This document shows, in pieces, positions 8,714 through 16,094 of a stretch of DNA of 64,000 bases. This DNA comes from an uncultured Lachnospiraceae bacterium (GTDB taxonomy: Bacteria > Bacillota > Clostridia > Lachnospirales > Lachnospiraceae): the NCBI GenBank assembly GCA_910584685.1, contig CAJUAO010000015.1, forward strand, positions 14,739-78,738, written 5' to 3'. Each line of letters starts with the position of its first letter. Position 1 is the stretch's first letter. Under the pieces are notes generated by a model. The model was not told the DNA's origin and did not search any database. It was given only the letters and a program-made list of their open reading frames with translations. The position numbers and the translations under genes are program-made.

Positions 8714-8974
8714 ATGAGCGATTTAAGTAATACACAATATTTTAAGATAATTCAGGAGCCTCAAATGGAGGTTGGACAGGTATTAGAGCAGGTATATAAA
8801 GCTCTTTCCGAAAAGGGATATAACCCTGTAAATCAGATAGTAGGGTATATTATGTCAGGAGACCCGACATATATTACAAGCCACAATAACGCAAGGAGCC
8901 TTATTATGAAGGTAGAGAGGGATGAGCTTATTGAGGAGGCCCTTACCTACTACATAAAAAATAAGCTTAAATAG
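8714..8974 (+). CDS. ireB: IreB-family regulatory phosphoprotein (UPF0297)
   Basis: This 86-residue protein belongs to the IreB/YrzL family. In Enterococcus the homologue is phosphorylated by the PASTA kinase IreK and negatively controls cephalosporin resistance. The family features NTQYFKI, the VYKALSEKGYNP segment and the PTYITSHNNARSLI motif are all visible; the Thr cluster near residues 56-59 matches the region phosphorylated in Enterococcus. It starts the ireB-ruvX-DUF1292 trio, a very conserved order in Firmicutes (yrzL-yrrK-yrzB). The ribosome site is AGAAAGG. Confidence 0.92.
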   Translation: MSDLSNTQYFKIIQEPQMEVGQVLEQVYKALSEKGYNPVNQIVGYIMSGDPTYITSHNNARSLIMKVERDELIEEALTYYIKNKLK

Positions 8975-8989
8975 AAAAGGCGGCATTTT

Positions 8990-9424
8990 ATGAGGATAAT
9001 GGGACTTGACTTTGGCTCAAAGACAGTAGGCGTGGCAGTGTCTGATGAGCTTCTTTATACTGCCCAGGGCGTAGAGATTATACGCAGGGAATCAGAAAAA
9101 AAGATACGAAAAACACTGCAGAGAATAGAGGAACTGGTAAAGCAGTATGATGTGCAGAAGATAGTGCTTGGTCTTCCAAAAAATATGAACAATACCATGG
9201 GGGACAGGGCAGACAAATCCTTTGAGTTTAAGGAAACCTTAGAGAGAAGATGTAATGTTCCCGTGATTTTATGGGATGAAAGACTTACTACGGTAGAGGC
9301 CCATAAGACAATGACTGCCACAGGCGTCAGAAAAGAGGACAGGGGAAAGTATGTGGACTGCATAGCAGCCATGCTTATTTTGCAGGGATATTTAGATTTT
9401 GAAAGGAATAGTCAAAATGTTTGA
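8990..9424 (+). CDS. ruvX: Putative pre-16S rRNA nuclease RuvX (YqgF)
   Basis: This 144-residue RNase H-fold protein is of the YqgF family, implicated in maturing the 5' end of 16S rRNA and also described as a resolvase-like nuclease. The first acidic motif is MGLDFGSKTVGVAVSD, the second region is GLPKNMNNTMG and the third is DERLTTVEA, with a conserved Asp near the C-terminus (YVDCIAA). It lies 15 bases after ireB and overlaps the next gene by eight bases, pointing to coupled translation. Confidence 0.93.
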   Translation: MRIMGLDFGSKTVGVAVSDELLYTAQGVEIIRRESEKKIRKTLQRIEELVKQYDVQKIVLGLPKNMNNTMGDRADKSFEFKETLERRCNVPVILWDERLTTVEAHKTMTATGVRKEDRGKYVDCIAAMLILQGYLDFERNSQNV

Positions 9425-9677
9425 GAAACTTGTATTTACCGGAGAAAACGGTGAGGAGGCAGAATTTTTTGTGCTTGAGCAGACAAGGGTTAATGGTATA
9501 AATTATCTGTTGGTCAGTGATTTGGCGGATGATGAAGAGTCGGAGGCGCTTATTGTAAAGGATATATCTAAGGATACTGATGCGGAAGCAATATATGAAA
9601 TAGTAGAAAATGATGATGAGTTGGAAAGCGTATCAAAAATATTTAATGAACTGTTGGACGACATTGATGTAGAGTGA
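9417..9677 (+). CDS. DUF1292 family protein (YrzB-like)
   Basis: This small acidic protein of 86 residues begins MFEKLVFTGENGEEAEF and matches the DUF1292/YrzB family found after ruvX in nearly all Firmicutes. Its function is not established. The ATG at 9417 overlaps the ruvX stop and has a GAAAGGA site ten bases upstream; a TTG six codons earlier (9399) is less likely. The central IVKDISKD...EIVENDDEL segment is typical of the family. Confidence 0.85.
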   Translation: MFEKLVFTGENGEEAEFFVLEQTRVNGINYLLVSDLADDEESEALIVKDISKDTDAEAIYEIVENDDELESVSKIFNELLDDIDVE

Positions 9678-9714
9678 TACATATAAGAATAGAATCAGAT
9701 TTGGAGGTAGAATT

Positions 9715-11382
9715 TTGAAGGTAGAAGAAAACGCGAAAATAAGAATCATACCCCTTGGCGGACTTGAGGCAATAGGTATGAATATGACGGCATTTGAATA
9801 TGAAGACAGTATAGTAGTAGTAGATTGCGGCTTATCCTTTCCGGATGATGAGATGCTTGGAATAGACCTTGTTATACCTGATATAACATATCTTAAGGAT
9901 AATATACACAAAATAAAGGGCTTTGTCATAACCCATGGACATGAGGACCATATAGGAGCGCTGCCTTATGTTCTCAAGGAGATAAATGTGCCTATTTACG
10001 CAACAAAGCTTACCCTCGGCATTATTGAGGGAAAGCTTAAGGAGCATGGAATTGAGAAGACAGTAAAGAAAAAGATTGTAAAGTACGGTCAGACTATTAA
10101 TTTAGGAGCATTCAGAATAGAATTTATAAAGGTCAACCACAGTATTGCCGATGCGGCAGGTCTTGCCATATTTACTCCGGCAGGTCTTATAGTTCACACG
10201 GGGGATTTTAAGATTGACTATACGCCCCTTTTTGGCGATACTACAGACCTTACAAGGCTTGGAGAGCTTGGAAAGAAGGGAGTGCTTGCGCTTATGTGCG
10301 ACAGTACCAACGCCACAAGGCCGGGCTTTACCAGCTCCGAAAGAAACATAGTAAAAACCATAGACCATATATTTGCTGAAAATTCAAAGCACAGAATTAT
10401 TATTGCGACCTTTGCGTCAAATGTTGACAGAGTGCAGCAGTTTATTAATTCAGCAAATAAATATGGCAGAAAGGTGGTAGTGGAAGGCAGAAGCATGGTA
10501 AATATAGTCCAGACAGCAGGAGAGCTTGGATATCTTAATCTGCCGGAAAATACCATTATAGATATAGAGGAACTGAAAAATTATACGGACGACCAGGTTA
10601 CTATTATAACAACGGGAAGTCAGGGAGAATCCATGGCGGCGTTGTCACGTATGGCGGCATCCCTTCATAGAAAGATTACAATAAAGCCGGGAGATACGGT
10701 TATTTTCAGCTCAAATCCTATACCAGGCAATGAAAAGGCAGTATCAAAGGTTATAAATGAGCTTCAGATGCAGGGAGCAAACGTTATTTTTCAGGATACC
10801 CACGTATCGGGACATGCGTGTCAGGAGGAAATAAAGCTTCTTTATTCTTTGGTTAAGCCTAAATATGCCATTCCCCTTCACGGAGAGTACAGGCACAGGA
10901 GGGCCCAGGCTGAGCTTGCAGAGGCTATGGGGCTGCCAAAGGAAAATATATTTATTCTTTCATCAGGAGACGTCCTTGAGCTTAGTGAGAAGGAGGGTAC
11001 AACAAGAGAAACCGTGCAGGCGGGAAGCATACTTGTAGACGGTCTTGGAGTAGGCGATGTCGGAAACATAGTTTTAAGAGACAGGCAAAACCTTGCAGAG
11101 AACGGTATTATCATAGTTGTAATGACCTTTGAAAAGTACAGTAACCAGCTTCTTGCCGGTCCTGATATTGTATCAAGGGGCTTTGTGTATGTAAGAGAAG
11201 CAGAAAACCTCCTTGAGGATGCAAGAAACATAGTTAACGATGCAGTTCTTGACTGTGTTGACAGAAATATATCTGACTGGGGCAAGATTAAAATGATAGT
11301 AAAGGATACCTTAAGCGATTATCTTTGGAAAAAGATTAAGCGAAATCCTATGATTTTACCTATTATTATGGAAGTTGAATAA
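9715..11382 (+). CDS. rnj: Ribonuclease J
   Basis: This 555-residue metallo-beta-lactamase/beta-CASP nuclease has 5' exonuclease and endonuclease activity in RNA turnover and rRNA maturation. The metal motif THGHEDHIGALPY is present, as are the later ligands in VNHSIADAAG and HTGDFKID, the beta-CASP motif IIATFASNVDRVQQ, and HVSGHA plus PLHGEYRH near the C-terminal part of the core. The start is TTG at 9715, set by GGAGGT eight bases upstream. A single paralogue occurs in this window. It sits between the DUF1292 gene and a YlbF-family gene, which may be relevant because YlbF proteins act with RNase Y in Bacillus. Confidence 0.95.
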   Translation: MKVEENAKIRIIPLGGLEAIGMNMTAFEYEDSIVVVDCGLSFPDDEMLGIDLVIPDITYLKDNIHKIKGFVITHGHEDHIGALPYVLKEINVPIYATKLTLGIIEGKLKEHGIEKTVKKKIVKYGQTINLGAFRIEFIKVNHSIADAAGLAIFTPAGLIVHTGDFKIDYTPLFGDTTDLTRLGELGKKGVLALMCDSTNATRPGFTSSERNIVKTIDHIFAENSKHRIIIATFASNVDRVQQFINSANKYGRKVVVEGRSMVNIVQTAGELGYLNLPENTIIDIEELKNYTDDQVTIITTGSQGESMAALSRMAASLHRKITIKPGDTVIFSSNPIPGNEKAVSKVINELQMQGANVIFQDTHVSGHACQEEIKLLYSLVKPKYAIPLHGEYRHRRAQAELAEAMGLPKENIFILSSGDVLELSEKEGTTRETVQAGSILVDGLGVGDVGNIVLRDRQNLAENGIIIVVMTFEKYSNQLLAGPDIVSRGFVYVREAENLLEDARNIVNDAVLDCVDRNISDWGKIKMIVKDTLSDYLWKKIKRNPMILPIIMEVE

Positions 11383-11483
11383 TGCATAGTCACAAATTCC
11401 TATTTAGGCAGTATGGCAGCAAGTCTGTGATATGCATGGATGTATGGGTATATATAAAATATAGAAAGGCATGGTAGTATAAA

Positions 11484-11822
11484 ATGTCCGAGGATATTAT
11501 TAACAGCTCAAAGCAGCTGAATACGCTTATAAGAGAGAGCGAGGAATATCAGAAGTATTGTCTTTATAAAAAGGAGCTTTCTCAGATACCGGAGCTGTAT
11601 GAGCGTGTTCAGGAGTTTAGAAAAAGAAATTTTGTGCTTCAGATTGAGGCGGAAACATATGACAGGGAAGCGGCCTCAAGGCTTTCAGACGAGTTTAGGG
11701 CAATACTTGAAAACCCGTTGGCTGCTTCATATCTTAATGCAGAGCTTGCCTTTTGCAAAATGTCACAGCGTATCTTCAGAGAGGTATGTGACGATATAGA
11801 GCTAGAATTAGACTTTTTATAA
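11484..11822 (+). CDS. YlbF/YmcA-family protein
   Basis: This 112-residue, mostly helical protein has the pattern of the YlbF family (LIRESEEYQKYCLYKKEL, an E/R-rich helix, then LENPLAASYLNAELAFC). In Bacillus, YlbF and YmcA form part of the Y-complex that affects RNase Y and developmental regulation. Here the gene is 100 bases downstream of RNase J, a plausible link to RNA turnover that is inference only. The ribosome site is AGAAAGG. Confidence 0.8.
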   Translation: MSEDIINSSKQLNTLIRESEEYQKYCLYKKELSQIPELYERVQEFRKRNFVLQIEAETYDREAASRLSDEFRAILENPLAASYLNAELAFCKMSQRIFREVCDDIELELDFL

Positions 11823-11835
11823 ATGGAGTACGAAG

Positions 11836-12405
11836 ATGGGAAAAGAAGCTGACAATAAAGATATGGACAGAAAAAAAGCCGTCAGGGTGCCTGCTGCCGG
11901 GGTACATGCCGGTAAGCAGGGCAATGGGGTAAAGCAGGCAGCCGCAGTTAAACAGCCAAATGCAGTAAAACAGGCAGGTACGGCAAAACATTCAAATGTA
12001 AAAAAGGCAGGTAAAAACCGTAAAAAGTCAAAGAATATTGCAAAAAAAAGCGCATCTGTTTTTTCAAAAATCACCTTTAAGGCTGCAATGTATATAATAG
12101 GAGCAGTATTGGTTGTTTTAATCAGCAGGAGTGCCTTTGCCTTTGGGGAAAAGATTTTTTCAGAGGAGGGCATGGCGGAAAAAGGAAAGGGACAGGAGGT
12201 AGTGATAACTATACCTGCAGACGCTTCTACAGGCGAGGTTGCCTCTATACTGAAAAAAAACGGACTTATAGAAAGTGAGCTTGTGTTTAAGATACAGACC
12301 ATGCTGTATGAGGCAGAAATATATTCCGGTACATATACCGTAAACACGGAATACAGTCCTGAGGAAATTATAGAGGCTCTTAGACCGAAGAAAGAGGAAA
12401 AATAG
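11836..12405 (+). CDS. MltG-like membrane protein lacking the lytic transglycosylase domain
   Basis: This 189-residue protein has a long Lys/Ala-rich cytoplasmic N-terminus (1-80), one membrane helix (about 82-103) and an extracytoplasmic segment (121-183) resembling the N-terminal LysM-like part of MltG: VVITIPADASTGEVASIL, GLI, then YSGTYTVNTEYSPEEIIEAL. MltG normally continues for about 200 residues with the catalytic glutamate domain, but here a stop follows directly and the next gene starts 10 bases later. The position is exactly that of Bacillus yrrL (mltG) before yrrM. It may bind glycan without cleaving it, or regulate another enzyme. A similar protein is encoded at 55864. Confidence 0.75.
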   Translation: MGKEADNKDMDRKKAVRVPAAGVHAGKQGNGVKQAAAVKQPNAVKQAGTAKHSNVKKAGKNRKKSKNIAKKSASVFSKITFKAAMYIIGAVLVVLISRSAFAFGEKIFSEEGMAEKGKGQEVVITIPADASTGEVASILKKNGLIESELVFKIQTMLYEAEIYSGTYTVNTEYSPEEIIEALRPKKEEK

Positions 12406-12414
12406 GTAAAAGCC

Positions 12415-13059
12415 ATGATTGTAAATGAAAGAATTGTATCTTATATTCACTCGCTGGAGAGGGATAACAGTCCTATATTGGAAGAGGTGGCAGAATACGC
12501 AGAAAAGATGGATGTGCCGATTATCCGGAAGGAGGTTGAAGGCTTTATAAGGGTGCTTTTGGAAATGAAAAAGCCAAAGAAGCTCCTTGAGCTTGGAACT
12601 GCAATAGGATATTCGGCAATTCTTATGAGTGAGTATCTTGATGAGGGCGGAACAATAGTAACCATTGAAAATTATGATAAGCGTATACCTGTGGCAAGGG
12701 AAAATATAAAAAAGGCAGGCAAGGAAAAAATAATTACCCTTATTGAAGGGGATGCATTAAGTATACTTCCAAATCTTGAGCCCTCCTTTGATTTTGTGTT
12801 TATGGATGCGGCAAAGGCACAGTATATAAATTTTCTTCCCCATGTAATGAGACTTCTTGACAATCAGGGGATATTGCTGGCGGACAATGTGCTTCAGGAG
12901 GGAGACATAATAGAGTCAAGATACGCTGTTGCAAGGAGAGACAGAACAATACACGGAAGAATGAGAGAGTTTTTATATGAGATAAAGCATATGGAAAATC
13001 TTACAACGGCTATTATTCCTATAGGAGACGGAATGTCCCTCAGCATAAAAAGGTGTTAG
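12415..13059 (+). CDS. trmR: O-methyltransferase, probable tRNA 5-hydroxyuridine methyltransferase TrmR
   Basis: This 214-residue class I methyltransferase of the COMT family shows motif I in LLELGTAIGYSAILMS, a metal/SAM region IEGDALSIL and the motif FVFMDAAKAQYINFLP. In Bacillus the orthologue YrrM (TrmR) makes 5-methoxyuridine at tRNA position 34 after hydroxylation by the U32 proteins TrhP1/TrhP2. The downstream U32 gene here supports that role. Start ATG 12415 is 10 bases after the MltG-like gene. Confidence 0.88.
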   Translation: MIVNERIVSYIHSLERDNSPILEEVAEYAEKMDVPIIRKEVEGFIRVLLEMKKPKKLLELGTAIGYSAILMSEYLDEGGTIVTIENYDKRIPVARENIKKAGKEKIITLIEGDALSILPNLEPSFDFVFMDAAKAQYINFLPHVMRLLDNQGILLADNVLQEGDIIESRYAVARRDRTIHGRMREFLYEIKHMENLTTAIIPIGDGMSLSIKRC

Positions 13060-13090
13060 GCTTAAAAAAGCCGGATAACGGAGGATTATT

Positions 13091-14323
13091 ATGTACGGAA
13101 GACCTGAATTATTAATACCTGCAAGCAGTCTTGAGGTTCTTAAGATTGCAGTTATATATGGCGCAGATGCAGTTTATATAGGCGGGGAGGCCTTCGGTCT
13201 CAGAGCTAAGGCAAAAAATTTCACGCCGGAGGATATGAAGGAGGGTGTGAAATTTGCCCACGAGCATAATGTAAAGGTGTATGTTACGGCGAATATCCTT
13301 GCCCATAATAAGGATTTGGAGGGCGTAAGGGAATACTTTAAAGAGCTTAAGGAGTTTAAGGAGCTTAAGCCTGACGCCTTAATTATTTCAGACCCTGCAA
13401 TATTTACCATTGCAAGGGAAATACTTCCTGATATGGAGCTGCATATCAGCACCCAGGCAAATAATACTAACTACGGAACATACAATTTCTGGTACAGGCT
13501 TGGAGCAAAGCGTGTAGTTACCGCAAGAGAGCTGTCCTTAGAGGAAATAAAGGAAATAAGGGAAAATATACCACAGGATATGGAGATAGAAACCTTTGTA
13601 CACGGAGCCATGTGTATTTCATATTCGGGAAGATGTCTTTTAAGCAGCTTTATGGCAGGAAGAGATGCCAATCAGGGAGCGTGCACCCACCCGTGCCGCT
13701 GGAAATATGCCGTTGTTGAGGAGTCAAGGCCGGGACAGTATATGCCTGTATATGAAAACGAAAGAGGCACCTATATATTTAATTCAAAGGATTTGTGTAT
13801 GATAGAGCATATACCGGAGCTTATGGAGGCAGGCATAGACAGCTTTAAGGTAGAGGGAAGAATGAAAACAGCTCTCTATGTGGCTGCTGTAGCCAGAACA
13901 TATCGCATGGCTATGGACGACTATGAAAAATCGCCTGATTATTACAGGAAGAGAATACCCCTTTATAAATCGGAGATAGCAAAGTGTACCTACAGACAGT
14001 ATACAACAGGCTTTTTTTTCGGGAAGCCCGATGAGAATACCCAGATATATGACAGCAACACTTACGTTAAGGAATATACCTACCTTGGCATTATAAACGG
14101 GGAAGTAAACGGAAAATACAGGATAGAGCAGAGAAATAAGTTTTCTGTAGGCGAGGAGATAGAGGTAATGAAGCCGGACGGTGAAAATATTGCCGCTACA
14201 GTAAAGCTGATAGAGGATGAAGAAGGAAAAACCATGGAAAGCGCCCCTCATCCACAGCAGGTACTTTACATTGATTTGGGAATCAAGCTTGATATATACG
14301 ATATATTAAGAAGAAAGGAATAA
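13091..14323 (+). CDS. Peptidase U32 family protein, probable tRNA uridine hydroxylation factor (TrhP-like)
   Basis: This 410-residue U32 protein has the family signature in ETFVHGAMCISYSGRCLLS, followed by QGACTHPCRWKY, and DLCMIEHIPEL with DSFKVEGRMK. The cysteines in this area are ligands of an iron-sulfur cluster in characterised relatives. Relatives in Bacillus (TrhP1/TrhP2) and E. coli (TrhP) are needed for 5-hydroxyuridine in tRNA. The trmR neighbour and the yrrMNO-like order make that function the best guess. Bacillus has two U32 genes here; only one is present in this locus. The ribosome site is GGAGG. Confidence 0.87.
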   Translation: MYGRPELLIPASSLEVLKIAVIYGADAVYIGGEAFGLRAKAKNFTPEDMKEGVKFAHEHNVKVYVTANILAHNKDLEGVREYFKELKEFKELKPDALIISDPAIFTIAREILPDMELHISTQANNTNYGTYNFWYRLGAKRVVTARELSLEEIKEIRENIPQDMEIETFVHGAMCISYSGRCLLSSFMAGRDANQGACTHPCRWKYAVVEESRPGQYMPVYENERGTYIFNSKDLCMIEHIPELMEAGIDSFKVEGRMKTALYVAAVARTYRMAMDDYEKSPDYYRKRIPLYKSEIAKCTYRQYTTGFFFGKPDENTQIYDSNTYVKEYTYLGIINGEVNGKYRIEQRNKFSVGEEIEVMKPDGENIAATVKLIEDEEGKTMESAPHPQQVLYIDLGIKLDIYDILRRKE

Positions 14324-14352
14324 AAATCTCCGGTTAAGGGAGTGGTTAAAAT

Positions 14353-14391
14353 AAAGAGGCTGCCGCATTTTCTTATTTGGGCAGCCTCTTT
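14353..14391. terminator. Bidirectional terminator between U32 gene and sigK
   Basis: A perfect 12-bp stem, AAAGAGGCTGCC with GGCAGCCTCTTT, has a 15-base loop and lies between two convergent genes. T-rich sequence follows on both strands, so it can end both transcripts. Confidence 0.85.
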
Positions 14392-14400
14392 GTTTTATGC

Positions 14401-15024
14401 TTAACCATCCAGAGCTTTTTTAAGCTTTTCTAAGCATTTTTTTTCTATTCTGCTTACATAGCTTCTGGAAATACCAAGCTTGGCGGCGATTTCCCTTTGA
14501 GTTGTCTCCTTTTCTCCAAAAAGACCGTATCTTTTTTTTATAATATTAAATTCAAAGGGAGTAAGCAGCTTTTCTATATTTTTAAATAACCAAAATAGCT
14601 GTTCGTTTGTGGCATATTCAGACAGCATATCCTTAGAGTCAGATTCTATAATATCTAAAAGGCTTATGGAATTTCCATCCTTGTCTGTGCCGAGAGGCTC
14701 ATACAGACTAACCTCTCTGCTTTTTTTCTTCTCACTCCTGAAGTACATTAATATTTCATTTTCAATACATTTACTGGCATAGGTTACAAGACGGTTTCCC
14801 TTGGAAGGGTCAAAGGTATTTATTGCCTTAATCAGTCCGATAGTGCCAATGGATATAATATCATCAAAATCCTTGTCGGATGAGTGATATTTTTTTGCAA
14901 TATGTGCTACCAGACGCATGTTACATTCTACCAGTGTATTACGTGCCTCCATGTCACCACCCTTAAGGCGGCTTAAAAGCTTTTCTTCCTCAATGATGCT
15001 GGGGGGTTCTTTAAAGGTCTTCAA
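14401..15024 (-). CDS. sigK: Sporulation sigma factor SigK, without a pro-sequence
   Basis: This 207-residue sigma-70 family protein has region 2 (NMRLVAHIAKKY, ISIGTIGLIKAINTFD, TYASKCIENEILMYFR) and region 4 (TQREIAAKLGISRSYVSRIEKK) very close to the mother-cell sporulation factor SigK. The conserved part begins almost at the N-terminus, so the ~20-residue hydrophobic pro-sequence of Bacillus SigK is absent, as in Clostridioides difficile. The reading frame is open from ATG 15045, but a perfect AGGAGGT lies inside it and points to TTG 15024 as the real start. The gene is not split by a skin element. It suggests ability or ancestry of endospore formation. Confidence 0.88.
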   Translation of the reverse strand: MKTFKEPPSIIEEEKLLSRLKGGDMEARNTLVECNMRLVAHIAKKYHSSDKDFDDIISIGTIGLIKAINTFDPSKGNRLVTYASKCIENEILMYFRSEKKKSREVSLYEPLGTDKDGNSISLLDIIESDSKDMLSEYATNEQLFWLFKNIEKLLTPFEFNIIKKRYGLFGEKETTQREIAAKLGISRSYVSRIEKKCLEKLKKALDG

Positions 15025-15195
15025 TGCTACCTCCTGACGGCACATAAACCGAAGTCAAAGGGTTACTATATAATATGAAGAAAAGGCAATTTAGGTGCCT
15101 TTCCAAATAAAATATTGTTTACATTGAAGAAACCTTGTGGTAAATTGTAATTAGTTTATGCAATATATGCATATATGAAAGGAACCGGGTGGCAT

Positions 15196-15375
15196 ATGAA
15201 ACAGACAAATTGTGATTACTGCAGTAATTTTGTATATGACGAGGAATACGAAAATTATATGTGTGTGATAAATCTTGACGAGGATGAGGCAGTAAGGCTT
15301 ATGTGCGATGAATACTATAATTGTCCCTATTTTCAAATGGAGGATGAATATAAGATAGTGAGAAAGCAGATGTAA
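15196..15375 (+). CDS. DUF6472 family small Cys-rich protein
   Basis: This is a 59-residue protein with four cysteines suggesting a metal-binding knuckle: CDYC near the N-terminus, one in NYMCV and another in LMCDEY followed by NCPYF. It resembles the DUF6472 family common in Lachnospiraceae; the function is unknown. The ATG at 15196 is preferred over one at 15175, because the AAAGGA and GGGTGG segments lie between them. It sits 30 bases before the coiled-coil/J-domain gene and is divergent from sigK. Confidence 0.72.
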   Translation: MKQTNCDYCSNFVYDEEYENYMCVINLDEDEAVRLMCDEYYNCPYFQMEDEYKIVRKQM

Positions 15376-15405
15376 CCGGAAACTTGAAAGGAGAAATAGA
15401 AATAT

Positions 15406-15924
15406 ATGAAGAGTCAGGTGAATTTTGTATATGATATAAGCGATGACCCTCAGAATGAGATAAAGCATTGGCTTTTTCTTGAGAATGTGAGACTGCAGCA
15501 GGAAAGGCAGGAATTGACTGAGGAAAGGCAGCAGCTTACTAAGGAAAAAAACTCTTTTGAGAGAGAAAAGAGAAGCTATCAGTCAGCGCTTGACGTACAG
15601 GAAAAAAGGCTTTTAAGGCAAAAGGAGCTGTTTGAAAAGCAGTGGCAGATAATGGAGAACGAGCTTAGGAGGATAGCAAAGGATAAGGCTAACATAGAGA
15701 GAGAAAAGGAAAATATAAAAAAGCTCCAAAATCAGGCAAAGAATATGACTCATGTGGGAGAAAGCCGCTTTTTTGCAGGAATATCCGGTCCTACGGGACT
15801 TAAAAAAAGATACAGGGAGCTTTTAAAGATATATCATCCTGACAATGAGGGGGGAGACGACGCAACGGTGCTTCTTATAAATCAGGAATATAAGAGTCTT
15901 AAGAGAAAATACGGTATTGACTAA
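15406..15924 (+). CDS. Coiled-coil protein with C-terminal J-domain
   Basis: The 172-residue product has a long charged coiled coil (about residues 25-115, Glu/Arg/Lys/Gln rich) and then a J-domain-like end (about 130-172). This end carries the HPD motif in IYHPDNEGG, preceded by a basic helix LKKRYRELLK and followed by LINQEYKSLKRKY. J-domains stimulate Hsp70 ATPase, so this may be a specialised DnaK co-chaperone whose client is set by the coiled coil. There is no zinc finger or Gly/Phe region. It probably forms a two-gene operon with the DUF6472 gene; a terminator follows 40 bases after the stop. Confidence 0.78.
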   Translation: MKSQVNFVYDISDDPQNEIKHWLFLENVRLQQERQELTEERQQLTKEKNSFEREKRSYQSALDVQEKRLLRQKELFEKQWQIMENELRRIAKDKANIEREKENIKKLQNQAKNMTHVGESRFFAGISGPTGLKKRYRELLKIYHPDNEGGDDATVLLINQEYKSLKRKYGID

Positions 15925-15965
15925 ATTAGTAATAAATGATATGATTAAAAATCATCAATCAAAAG

Positions 15966-15986
15966 CAGGGCTATGCCCTGTTTTTT
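15966..15986 (+). terminator. Rho-independent terminator after J-domain gene
   Basis: The stem CAGGGC / GCCCTG with a 3-base loop is followed by six T residues. Confidence 0.85.
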
Positions 15987-16094
15987 CTGTTTAAATAACA
16001 AATCTAAAGCGTGGAGAAAAATATTCAGGTTAATTTCATTAAAGCAAAAAATTGAAGTCTGACAAAAAATATATTGAAAAGAGGTTTTTAAATC

